A program made the position numbers and the translations under genes. The notes below the pieces were generated by a model. The model was not told the DNA's origin and made no database searches. It saw nothing but the letters and a program-made list of their open reading frames with translations. A stretch of DNA of 64,000 nucleotides from Pedobacter sp. HDW13. GTDB lineage: Bacteria > Bacteroidota > Bacteroidia > Sphingobacteriales > Sphingobacteriaceae. How positions within the stretch are numbered: position 1 is the first letter of the stretch; every line of letters starts with the position of its first letter. The DNA is taken from the NCBI RefSeq assembly GCF_011303555.1, contig NZ_CP049868.1, positions 4,774,001 to 4,838,000 on the forward strand, in the 5' to 3' direction. Below, one piece after another: positions 56,376-64,000 of the stretch.

Positions 56376-57554
56376 ATGATGAATTTTAATCCTGCACTTA
56401 AAAAGATTAGTTTTTTAATAACGGCTTGTTTATTGGGTTTTTACCCAGCTTTGCATGCCCAGGAGGCTAAAGCACCGATAATGGGCTGGAGCAGCTGGAA
56501 CAATTTCAGGGTTAAAATTGATGAAAAGATGATCAGGGAGCAAGCTGATGCCATGATATCGTCGGGATTGTACGATGCGGGTTACCGCTTTATTAATATC
56601 GACGATGGCTTTTTTGGCGGGAGAGATGCCTCGGGCAAGCTCTTTGTAGACCAGCAAAAATTCCCTTCCGGAATGAGATTGCTAACCGATTATATTCACA
56701 GTAAAAAGCTCAAAGCCGGTATTTATACAGATGCTGGTTTAAATACCTGCGGGTCTATCTGGGATAACGATCAAAAAGGAATTGGAGTGGGAATTTATTC
56801 GCACCTGGATGAAGATTGTAACCTGTTTTTTAAAGAATGGAACTTTAATTTTTTAAAGGTAGACTGGTGTGGGGGCGAGAAAATGAAACTGGATGAGCAA
56901 ACCGAGTACTCCAAAATTATCCGTGCAGTTAAAGCCATCGATAAAAATATTGTTTTTAATGTTTGCCGCTGGCAGTTTCCTGGAAAGTGGGCCATAACCG
57001 AGGCCGATTCGTGGCGGATATCGGGCGATATTAGTGCAAGCTTCGCTTCAATCCTTAAAATTATCGACCTCAATGCCGATTTACATCCATACGCTTCAGC
57101 TGGCCATTATAACGATATGGATATGCTGCAGGTAGGCAGGGGTATGAGTTACGAAGAAGATAAAACGCATTTTTCGATGTGGTGCATGCTTAATTCACCT
57201 TTACTGGCCGGAAATGATTTGCGCTCAATGTCAAAACAAACCATCGAAATACTAACCAACAAGGAAATCATAGCCTTAAACCAGGATAAAGGTTTTAAGC
57301 AGGCCAGCAGGGTTTTGAAAACTGGTGATATGGAGGTTTGGCTAAAACCATTGGGAACGGGCGATAAAGTCATTGCCATCATGAACCGTGGTAATCAAAC
57401 AACCGAATTTAATCTTGATGCCAAAAGTTTGGGTATAAATAGTCGCAGCCGGTTAAGAGACCTTTGGCAGCATACGGATTTGGGAAGCCTGAAAAAACAA
57501 AAAACATTTTCTATTCCCGCGCATGGGGTAGTGGTGCTTAAAGTAAAGTCTTAA
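56376..57554 (+). CDS. secreted GH27 enzyme (alpha-galactosidase or beta-L-arabinopyranosidase)
   Basis: A 392-residue exported enzyme (signal peptide about 1-28, ending LHAQEA). GH27 hallmarks are PIMGWSSWNNF, FINIDDGF, nucleophile D163 in FLKVDWCGG and acid/base D218 in WRISGDI, then HYNDMDMLQVG. A short C-terminal beta domain ends the protein. The family holds alpha-galactosidases and beta-L-arabinopyranosidases, which differ by few residues. Its last 4 bases overlap the end of the convergent regulator gene. Confidence 0.93.
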   Translation: MMNFNPALKKISFLITACLLGFYPALHAQEAKAPIMGWSSWNNFRVKIDEKMIREQADAMISSGLYDAGYRFINIDDGFFGGRDASGKLFVDQQKFPSGMRLLTDYIHSKKLKAGIYTDAGLNTCGSIWDNDQKGIGVGIYSHLDEDCNLFFKEWNFNFLKVDWCGGEKMKLDEQTEYSKIIRAVKAIDKNIVFNVCRWQFPGKWAITEADSWRISGDISASFASILKIIDLNADLHPYASAGHYNDMDMLQVGRGMSYEEDKTHFSMWCMLNSPLLAGNDLRSMSKQTIEILTNKEIIALNQDKGFKQASRVLKTGDMEVWLKPLGTGDKVIAIMNRGNQTTEFNLDAKSLGINSRSRLRDLWQHTDLGSLKKQKTFSIPAHGVVVLKVKS

Positions 57555-58531
57555 CTCTGTAAATCTTTATTGTACCTGTTTCTGTATTCCAGAGGCGATA
57601 TTCCGGTTATTTTTCTAAATACCTCACGGAAAGCTTTTGCATCAGCATAGCCTACTTCGTACATCACCTCGTTAATGCTTTTTCGGCTGGTTTCGAAAGC
57701 CCTTTTGGCCGATTCTATTTTGGCCCGTTGTAAATATTCAATAGGCGTGTTACCTGTGGCTTTGATAAACCTCCTGTCGAAATTTCTTCTGCCTACTGCA
57801 AAACGGGCAGATAAATCTTCCACAGCGATTTTTTGGTTCAGGTTGTTCTCCAGGTAGCATTGTGCTTCTTTTACCATTTCATCGCTGTGCAGCTTTTGCC
57901 CCTTAAAAATAATAAACGACGATTGGCTATGTCTATCCATTTCGATTTGGAAAACTTTGGCGCAGTAAATAGCGGTTTGCCGGTCGAAATTCTTTTCAAT
58001 CAGGTACAGCAGCAGGTTTAGAAAAGAATAAGCACCACCGTTGGTATATATCCCGTTTTCATCCGTAATCAACTGGTCTGTTTTTAAATGTACTTTCGGA
58101 AATTTGTTCCTGAAATTATCGGCAACTACCCAATGAGTAGAACAGCTCTTACCATCTAATAAACCGGTAGCAGCCAAAAGGAACGCGCCGGTACACATGC
58201 TGGCAATTTCGGCGCCCTGCTGGTATTGTTTTAAAATCCAGTTGGTTAACACCTGGTTTCCTTCAATTGCTTTTTCGTAATTGTGGTTTAATGATGGGAT
58301 AATTACCAGATTGGTACGACTAATTGATGATATATGCCGGTGTGGTTTAACGCTAAATAAACCATCGTAATAGTTTACTTCATCCGAAATGCCTGCCAGT
58401 TCAATTTTAAACAATGCTTCATGACCGTTTTCCTGCCAATATGCGTTTGCCCTGCTAAGTATTTTATAAGAGCCGATAATGCTGCTCAGGTTGTTCGGTC
58501 CATCGGGAACCAGTATGGTAATGTGTTTCAT
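57551..58531 (-). CDS. GlxA-family AraC regulator with DJ-1/PfpI domain
   Basis: A 326-residue regulator. The N-terminal DJ-1/PfpI-like domain (about 1-190) has the nucleophile-elbow form SMCTGAFLLAATGLLDG and THW after it. The C-terminal AraC helix-turn-helix pair (about 225-320) has VGRRNFDRRFIKATGNTPIEYLQ and GYADAKAFREVFRKITGISPLEYR. It is divergent from the SRPBCC gene with 160 bases between, a common partner arrangement, so it probably regulates that gene. Confidence 0.92.
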   Translation of the reverse strand: MKHITILVPDGPNNLSSIIGSYKILSRANAYWQENGHEALFKIELAGISDEVNYYDGLFSVKPHRHISSISRTNLVIIPSLNHNYEKAIEGNQVLTNWILKQYQQGAEIASMCTGAFLLAATGLLDGKSCSTHWVVADNFRNKFPKVHLKTDQLITDENGIYTNGGAYSFLNLLLYLIEKNFDRQTAIYCAKVFQIEMDRHSQSSFIIFKGQKLHSDEMVKEAQCYLENNLNQKIAVEDLSARFAVGRRNFDRRFIKATGNTPIEYLQRAKIESAKRAFETSRKSINEVMYEVGYADAKAFREVFRKITGISPLEYRNRYNKDLQS

Positions 58532-58640
58532 TTGAGGTAGGTAAGATATTTGATGTTGATATAAAGATAAGGATTAAGCTTGTCCAAATCAACCCGTTAC
58601 AATGTCTGTTTTACACCGTACATAAAAGCATTAATCGGGT

Positions 58641-58648
58641 TAACTTTG
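58641..58648 (+). promoter_or_regulatory. candidate -7 element of the SRPBCC gene
   Basis: TAACTTTG fits TAnnTTTG and lies 43 bases before the SRPBCC start codon. No -33 TTTG is seen at 19-21 bases, which fits activation by the neighbouring GlxA-type regulator. Confidence 0.35.
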
Positions 58649-58691
58649 GTATATACTAATTCATATTTAAAATTTAAACCATATCAATACC

Positions 58692-59186
58692 ATGGAAAAA
58701 CAAAATTTTACAGCTGCCATTGAGGTAGATCAAAGCCCAAAAGAAGTAATTAACGCCATTACCAATGTACGTGGTTGGTGGTCGGAAGATATAGAAGGTA
58801 ACACAGCAGCGCTAAATGCCGAATTTATTTACCACTACCGCGATGTGCACTATTGTAAGGCGAAACTGATAGAACTGGTTGCGGATCAAAAAGTAGTATG
58901 GCAGGTGCTCGATAACTACTTTAATTTTATTGATGATAAAAGTGAATGGATCGGTACTAAACTTGTTTTCGATATTTCGACAGCAGACAACAAAACTGTT
59001 GTAACTTTTACCCATGAGGGACTGGTGCCGCAATACGAATGTTTCGAAATTTGCCGAGAAGCCTGGACCAATTACATTAAAGGAAGTTTATACCAGCTCA
59101 TTACAACAGGCAAGGGACAGCCAAACCCGAAAGAAGGTGATGGTTACAATACCGAACTGGCTAAAAAATGGCAACTGGAGGCCTGA
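58692..59186 (+). CDS. SRPBCC/AHSA1-like protein
   Basis: 164 residues with the START/AHSA1 pattern: AAIEVDQSPKEVINAITNVRGWWSE at the start and KTVVTFTHEGLVPQYECFE later. These helix-grip proteins bind hydrophobic ligands or act as co-chaperones. There is no signal peptide. Its place next to a GlxA-type regulator is common in Bacteroidota, but the role is unknown. Confidence 0.88.
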   Translation: MEKQNFTAAIEVDQSPKEVINAITNVRGWWSEDIEGNTAALNAEFIYHYRDVHYCKAKLIELVADQKVVWQVLDNYFNFIDDKSEWIGTKLVFDISTADNKTVVTFTHEGLVPQYECFEICREAWTNYIKGSLYQLITTGKGQPNPKEGDGYNTELAKKWQLEA

Positions 59187-59238
59187 TTAAAAAGGCCGCG
59201 ATTGAGCGGTAACGCTATAAATATAGAATTGCCATCCT

Positions 59239-59294
59239 GAGTTTGTCGAAGGGGCTGCCTTAACACTGTTTGAGGCTAGCCCTTGGACAAATTC
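59239..59294. repeat. inverted-repeat intergenic element
   Basis: GAGTTTGTCGAAGGG (59239-59253) and CCCTTGGACAAATTC (59280-59294) are imperfect inverted arms (13 of 15 matching). The phrase CCTGAGTTTGTCGAAGG is of a kind that recurs between genes in many Bacteroidota genomes. It lies between the convergent SRPBCC and XRE genes and could end both transcripts. Confidence 0.5.
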
Positions 59295-59301
59295 TTTACC
59301 G

Positions 59302-59667
59302 TTAAGTTTTAGTTAGATTTTCTAACGAAGCAATAATCTTTTTCTGGCTTTTAATGGTTTCCTCGTAAAGCTCCAGGAGCTTGTTTTTATCGCCGTTTAG
59401 GCATTTTAAATCAATGATTTCCTGATTATGCTTTGTCCCAGAGTCTATTTCTATCTTAGCCAGGTCTTCATCTCTGCGGAAATACTCGAAAAAGTTAACG
59501 TCAAGAGCTATAGAAATTCGGGTAAGGAGGTCTGTGTCTATTGAAGTCGATTTCAGTATTGTACCCACACGGTGCTTACTAATCTGTACCTCATCAGCAA
59601 GCTGTTCCCTGCTCATTCCTTTAACTTTCATCTCTTTCCAGATCAGTAATCCAATATTTATACCCAT
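59302..59667 (-). CDS. XRE-type helix-turn-helix protein
   Basis: 121 residues. The N-terminal HTH (about 5-60) reads MSREQLADEVQISKHRVGTILKSTSIDTDLLTRISIALD; the C-terminal part (about 85-121) is a charged helix (LLELYEETIKSQKKIIASLENL) likely to form a coiled coil for dimerisation. Small regulators of this form are frequent in Bacteroidota. It lies 34 bases after the LTA-synthase-like gene on the same strand and may be read from that transcript. Confidence 0.88.
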   Translation of the reverse strand: MGINIGLLIWKEMKVKGMSREQLADEVQISKHRVGTILKSTSIDTDLLTRISIALDVNFFEYFRRDEDLAKIEIDSGTKHNQEIIDLKCLNGDKNKLLELYEETIKSQKKIIASLENLTKT

Positions 59668-59701
59668 GGGTTGTTTTTTTTGTTGTTAACTACTAAGCCA
59701 C

Positions 59702-61636
59702 CTACTTCCGTTTAACATCAAAACCGTATAATCCATTTTGATACAGATAGGAGGCCATTTGATAATTGGCAATGGCTTCATTAATCAGTTTTTGATCTGC
59801 TGGGCGTTTTTCTGCGTTTCCTGTTTTGAAATCGGGCTGATAGGTATTTGCTTTTTTATTAGGATCGAGCACAACCAGTTGCTTGTTTTTAATGTAACCT
59901 AAACTTTGGTAGGTACTAATAAATGCCCTTTCATCCGAATCTTTCATTTTAAATACATCCTGGCCGAAAAATTTGCTGTCGTAGCTGAAATTTAAATAGC
60001 CTAAAATGGTTGGGCCAATATCAATCTGTGCAGTAAGTTTTTCGAATTTACCCGGTGCAATGTGTCCCGGACTATAAAAAATCATCGGGATGTGGTATTT
60101 ATCAACTGGTAATTCTACTTTACCAGCACTTGATGCACAATGATCGGCTACAATAATAAATAAGGTATTTGCAAACCAGGGCTTTTGTTTGGCTTCGCGT
60201 ATAAATTTGCCAATGGCATAGTCGGTATATTTTACAGCACCTTCTCTTCCTGTGTGCGATGGGATATCTATTCTGCCTTCAGGATAAGTGTAGGGGCGGT
60301 GGTTAGAAACCGTCATAATTTGAGCGAAAAACGGTTTATTGTTTTTATAATCTTTATCCAACTCGCGCAATGAAAGCGTAAACAGATCTTCGTCTGCCAC
60401 TCCCCATATATTAGAATAATGGATTTCCGAATCCTGCAAGGCACTTCTGTCAGTTACCTCATAACCATTGTTCGAAAAGAATTCGTTCATGTTATCGAAA
60501 TAACCATAACCACCATATATAAAGCGGCTGTTGTAGCCTTTAGAGCGGAATACATTGCCTAAAGTAAAAAGGTTTTTATTATCAGGACGTTTCACTATGG
60601 ATTGGCCTGGAGTAGGAGGGATACAAAGTGAAAGTGCTTCCAATCCACGCACGGTTCTCGTACCCGATGCATATAAATTGCTAAACAGTAAACCCTCTTT
60701 AGCCAGCGAATCTAACTGAGGTGTAATGTTTTGTGTATTACCGAAGGTGCCTAAAAATTCCGCACTTAAACTCTCTACACTAATCAGCACCACATTCATT
60801 CTGTTTTCAGTTCCGCCGTTGTTTATCGTTCTGGAGGTACCAATGTCGGTTCTGCTAGCCGAGTCTGCTTGGAGTAAATGCTGTAAAATATTTGCGGCAC
60901 TTTTAATCGGCAGCGTTTTGTAAAAGGTATCGTAATCGAGCTGATTATGCCAAAAAGCATAACCGAATTCGTACATACCATTGCCCGAGAGTTCGTTTAC
61001 ATATTGGTTGCTGCTGTTGTTTTTCCATTTGTGGCTTACACAGAAATAAGTGAAAATGGGCACACAAAGCAAAATGACTGCAGTTTTGGTTCTTTTGCTA
61101 AAGCGTGTTTGTTGGTAGGTAGATACTGTAATCAGCTTTCTTAACAGGTAAACTATGCCTGCGGTTAAAATAATCAGTGCTGTTAAAATGGTATTAATGG
61201 GGTACGATTGGCGTATATTCCCAATCACCTCTGTGGTATACACCAGATAATCTACAGCAATAAAGTTATAACGTACAGAAAATTCTTCCCAAAAAAAACA
61301 TTCGGAAACGGCATTGAAAATGAGTGTTAAAACAACAACGAAAAAATATATAAACAGTAATACCCTGCTGGTTTTGCTGGTATAGGCTTTTGCCGGGAAA
61401 AGCCACAAATAAATAACCAGCGGTATAATGGCAAAAGATGCTGCGGCCAGATCGTAAAACAAACCGATTAGCAAAACCTTTATAAGGTTTAAAACAGACC
61501 AGTCGAAAGAAGCCGCGCTATAAATTAATAGCGTAATGCGGGTTAATAACGAAATGCTACACAATAACAGGGTAGCCAGAAAAACAGGACCAAACCTGTT
61601 TTCTAATAGTTTACTTGTTTTTTCTTTAATACTCAT
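59702..61636 (-). CDS. LTA synthase-like membrane sulfatase/phosphotransferase
   Basis: 644 residues from the ATG at 61636 (MSIKEKTSKLL); an in-frame TTG at 61654 adds six residues. Five N-terminal membrane helices (about 15-215) precede a periplasmic alkaline-phosphatase-fold domain. Metal and catalytic sites are E in ISVESLSAEF, T in SGTRTVRGLEAL, and DH in VADHCA, as in LTA synthase, MdoB and phosphoglycerol or phosphoethanolamine transferases. A Gram-negative lacks LTA, so a surface-lipid or glycan phosphotransferase is likely. A response-regulator-type operator lies upstream at 61701-61729. Confidence 0.9.
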   Translation of the reverse strand: MSIKEKTSKLLENRFGPVFLATLLLCSISLLTRITLLIYSAASFDWSVLNLIKVLLIGLFYDLAAASFAIIPLVIYLWLFPAKAYTSKTSRVLLFIYFFVVVLTLIFNAVSECFFWEEFSVRYNFIAVDYLVYTTEVIGNIRQSYPINTILTALIILTAGIVYLLRKLITVSTYQQTRFSKRTKTAVILLCVPIFTYFCVSHKWKNNSSNQYVNELSGNGMYEFGYAFWHNQLDYDTFYKTLPIKSAANILQHLLQADSASRTDIGTSRTINNGGTENRMNVVLISVESLSAEFLGTFGNTQNITPQLDSLAKEGLLFSNLYASGTRTVRGLEALSLCIPPTPGQSIVKRPDNKNLFTLGNVFRSKGYNSRFIYGGYGYFDNMNEFFSNNGYEVTDRSALQDSEIHYSNIWGVADEDLFTLSLRELDKDYKNNKPFFAQIMTVSNHRPYTYPEGRIDIPSHTGREGAVKYTDYAIGKFIREAKQKPWFANTLFIIVADHCASSAGKVELPVDKYHIPMIFYSPGHIAPGKFEKLTAQIDIGPTILGYLNFSYDSKFFGQDVFKMKDSDERAFISTYQSLGYIKNKQLVVLDPNKKANTYQPDFKTGNAEKRPADQKLINEAIANYQMASYLYQNGLYGFDVKRK

Positions 61637-61700
61637 AATTGGGGACAATTCCAACAGTTAAAACTTACCTGCCTGGCATTATTTTTTGCAAAGGGCGAAG

Positions 61701-61729
61701 GTAAGTTTCAATTCTGAAGGAATTCTGAA
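61701..61729 (-). promoter_or_regulatory. 11-bp direct-repeat operator upstream of the LTA-synthase-like gene
   Basis: On the minus strand TTCAGAATTCC and TTCAGAATTGA follow each other directly, then AACTTAC. Two 11-bp direct repeats are the usual layout for OmpR/PhoB-type regulators. The same layout precedes the lipoprotein gene (62566-62595). It lies about 65 bases before the start codon. Confidence 0.6.
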
Positions 61730-61808
61730 TGTTTGGTTAGCAAGGCGAAAATAGGATTAATGATTTAGTTTAACAATTCATTAATATTTAATTAACGCCA
61801 ATGCCTGA

Positions 61809-62519
61809 CTATTGCTTCGAAAAATTAACACTCAGTGTTGATGTAAAACGTGCAGTTAATTTTTCATATAAGGCTTTATTTATAGTGGTTGATATAATTA
61901 TCATGTTGTTGGTGCCTGTGCGTGTGGTTTGACCAAAATCGCTTGCAGTTAATCCGGTTACTAATGCATTTAGCTGTACAGTAACCCTGGCCAGGTAGGT
62001 TCCGGCAGTAACTTCTACCCGCTGTGCTTCGAGTTTAATCAATTGCGACTGGTTCATTTCGAACCTTACCGGAATTTTTGTTCCCGAAGCTTCTATATAT
62101 GTTCCGGTTAGCAACAGGGGTGGGTTAGTTACCGAACTGGTTAAGGTTAGGCTAAATTGATTTTTTTCATAAACACCCGATGCTATGGCAACAGTGCCGG
62201 ATAAAGAATCGGGTTTTAAAGCATTTACCAGATACAGGTTTTTAGTTTCGAGATTTATTGCCCCGCTACCTGATTTAGTTGCACTGAATTCGATTTTGGC
62301 TACATTAATACTTGCTGTTGCCCAGTTTATACTCCCATTTGTGCCGGCAGCTACCACAGCACCACTGGCACTTGCATTGCTACTTAATGATGCATTTAAA
62401 TTGGTCGCACTAAAACTATAGCTCAATTTAGTGTCAGCTGCTACCTCTTTTTTGGTACAGCCCATAAAAAGCACTACAACCAGTAGTGCACTTGTAAGGT
62501 GGTAAAGTTTAGTCATCAT
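61809..62519 (-). CDS. lipoprotein of unknown function
   Basis: 236 residues from the ATG at 62519; the open frame goes on upstream to 62576, but the start MMTKLYHLTSALLVVVLFMG gives a proper signal with lipobox LFMGC. The mature protein is rich in Ser, Thr and Ala and looks all-beta, with no enzyme motif. I do not recognise a family with certainty. It shares its upstream 11-bp repeat operator with the LTA-synthase-like gene, and lies 118 bases after the TonB-type barrel gene on the same strand. Confidence 0.8.
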   Translation of the reverse strand: MMTKLYHLTSALLVVVLFMGCTKKEVAADTKLSYSFSATNLNASLSSNASASGAVVAAGTNGSINWATASINVAKIEFSATKSGSGAINLETKNLYLVNALKPDSLSGTVAIASGVYEKNQFSLTLTSSVTNPPLLLTGTYIEASGTKIPVRFEMNQSQLIKLEAQRVEVTAGTYLARVTVQLNALVTGLTASDFGQTTRTGTNNMIIISTTINKALYEKLTARFTSTLSVNFSKQ

Positions 62520-62565
62520 GATTGATTTTAAGGATATCAGGTTTAATTTATCATCAATCTTAAAT

Positions 62566-62595
62566 GTAAGTTCCAATTCTGTAGCAATTCTGAAG
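62566..62595 (-). promoter_or_regulatory. 11-bp direct-repeat operator upstream of the lipoprotein gene
   Basis: On the minus strand TTCAGAATTGC and TACAGAATTGG are adjacent, then AACTTAC, as at 61701-61729. TAAGATTG follows closely (62560-62553), one mismatch from the -7 consensus, 34 bases before the start codon. Confidence 0.6.
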
Positions 62596-62636
62596 TTGTG
62601 TTGAAAGTGTCGTTTTTTATGCTTTAAACCCGGTAT

Positions 62637-64000
62637 TTAGAACTTGTAGCTGTACCCCACTCTAAAAATCTGCGTTTCATAAAAATCAGTACTGTTAAAC
62701 CTGAAACCGTTACCAGTAATGTTTTTCTTAATTTTTAAGGCGTTAAAAATGTCGTTTCCGTTTAAAAAGAGTTCGCCTTTGCCATTTTGAATCTGTTTTT
62801 TAATTCCCAGATCAGTTGAAAAACGGCTTCCGATTTTTCCCTGGGGAATAATATCGGGGCTAAATAAGCCATAGACAATTGAATGTCTGTTTTGGCGGGT
62901 AATTTAAACTGTCCGTTAAACTTAGCATTGCCTGATACGATAGATTGGCCGGGCATGCTATATATTGTGGGTACCGGATATTGATTGGCTACCGTGAAGG
63001 CATTAATTTTATTTTGATACACGGTAGTGCTGACGTTAAATGAAAACCATGGAGCGAGTTCCTGCTGTAAAAGTAACTCGGCACCCGAATTAAAACTTTT
63101 GCCTGCATTTTGGAAGATATTGTAAATAATGGCATTGCCCGGAACAATGGTAGCAATGCGGGTTATGGTTCCATTAACAATTTTATGGAAGGCTGAAGCA
63201 TAAAAATAGCCCTTATCCCAACTGTTTTTATAGCCCAGCTCTATGGCATGCGTAAATTGTGGCCTAAGGGTAGGGTTACCTACTTTTAACAGTTCTGGCT
63301 CATCATATTTCGGGAATATCCTAATGTCAACTTCATTAGGCCGGTCTACCCGTTGGTTATAAAAAGCACTTAATTTGTTTGTCTCGTTTATTTTGTAAGC
63401 AAAGCGAACATTTGGGAAAGGCCTGAAATACTCATAGCTATCGCTCTTGTAGGTATTGTGGTTTGGATTTACCTTATAATCAACACGTACATATTCCATC
63501 CTAATACCAGCTTCCAGTTCAATTTTGTTGTTCTCGTAAACATAGTTGCCATATATTGCCGGTATGTTTTCGCTATAATCAGCCCAGCCACCTGCATTTA
63601 CATCTATTGGAGAGTTTAAACCCGGATAAAACTGCATACTGGTTGGGATAAAGCGGTTACGGTATTTAATTCCCGCTTCTATTCGCCCATGTTTTAACGG
63701 GCGGACATAGTCGAGATTAAAATCGGCAACATGCTCATCAGAGAGCAGCTTAAAAGCATCCATGCCAGTAAAGGTGGGCATGATATTGGTGAAGAAATAT
63801 TTTTCATCCTCCCTGTGCCAGGTATAGTTAAAGCCTGCACTTAAAGTATGGCCAGGTTGCGCAAATTTATGCTGATACAAGGCAGTGCCGGTAGCGGTAT
63901 ATTTTACTTCGTCTTCTACAAACTGCCAAAGCCGGTTTCTTACTGTAAAATCACTGTTGAAGTAGGGGATATCACCCAGATCACCAATTTTTTCGCGGTT
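62637..64000 (-). pseudogene. TonB-type outer-membrane beta-barrel protein, partial, with one frameshift
   Basis: The frame is open from the window edge (EKIGDLGDIPYFNSDF) to 62762, and gives a barrel of the OMP_b-brl_3 family of TonB receptors (RVDRPNEVDIRIFPKYDEPE and GNPTLRPQFTHAIELGYK are typical). Near 62855 the family sequence leaves this frame: PQGKIGSRFSTDLGIKKQ and the final ETQIFRVGYSYKF with a terminal Phe read in another frame, ending at 62637. One added C in GCCCCGATA repairs it. The N-terminal signal and plug lie beyond the window. Substrate unknown. Confidence 0.85.

Noticed and set aside
54802..57554. A full polysaccharide utilisation locus
   Set aside because: A sulfatase and a GH27 gene are adjacent, but no SusC/SusD pair or hybrid two-component system is present beside them.
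1..64000. CRISPR arrays, rRNA genes, riboswitches and transposase genes
   Set aside because: None seen: no regularly spaced repeats with spacers, no rRNA sequence, no recognised riboswitch core and no transposase-like protein.

Overview
The window reads as a chromosomal segment of a free-living Bacteroidota bacterium, most likely Sphingobacteriaceae and close to Pedobacter. The reasons are AT-rich coding DNA, two promoters of the Bacteroidota form TTTG-N19-TAnnTTTG, TonB-dependent receptors, a giant protein with a type IX secretion sorting tail, many secreted peptidases and glycosidases, and a pinensin-type lanthipeptide precursor. Genus is inference; no 16S gene is present.

Region 1 (about 145-21593) is a proline/hydroxyproline peptide utilisation region. 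Two Xaa-Pro aminopeptidases, a secreted M1 aminopeptidase, a secreted DUF885 peptidase, a secreted S9B dipeptidyl peptidase and an APC amino acid permease surround a compact four-gene trans-4-hydroxyproline catabolic operon: epimerase, D-hydroxyproline dehydrogenase, deaminase and 2-oxoglutarate semialdehyde dehydrogenase. An AraC regulator follows. The logic is peptide trimming, uptake, then conversion of hydroxyproline to 2-oxoglutarate. A large secreted DUF5695-type protein and a NIPSNAP-domain protein are also here.

Region 2 (21595-27985) holds a lone receiver-domain protein and two secreted glycoside hydrolases: a 1302-residue GH31 enzyme with FN3, F5/8C, dockerin-like and cohesin-like tail modules, and a GH30 enzyme.

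Region 3 (28055-42060) is a lanthipeptide (RiPP) locus. A leftward operon carries two DUF3526 ABC-2 permeases, a siderophore-type TonB receptor and an ABC ATPase. A rightward operon carries a C39 peptidase-exporter, a split LanB dehydratase (glutamylation and elimination proteins) and a LanC-like protein. A convergent gene encodes a 63-residue GG-leader precursor. The LanC-like protein lacks all three zinc ligands and has a long C-terminal extension. TTGCAAC palindromes lie on the precursor promoter and in the divergent control region.

Region 4 (42285-53989) has tRNA-Lys(TTT) with a textbook promoter and terminator, an unrecognised 521-residue protein, a YVTN beta-propeller protein, and a giant NHL/IPT/FG-GAP type IX secretion protein coupled to a lipoprotein.

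Region 5 (54237-64000) has a VOC protein, a sulfatase, a GH27 enzyme, a GlxA-type regulator, an SRPBCC protein, an XRE regulator, an LTA-synthase-like membrane enzyme, a lipoprotein, and a TonB-type outer-membrane barrel cut by the window end. Two copies of an 11-bp direct-repeat operator precede the LTA-synthase-like gene and the lipoprotein gene.

Five genes are each broken by what looks like one missing base: 145-1919, 32503-33947, 39771-41674, 46390-53306 and 62637-64000. Two of the breaks fall in a C4 run that would be in frame as C5. So many identical -1 lesions in otherwise intact genes suggest base-calling deletions rather than true decay, but the sequence alone cannot settle this.
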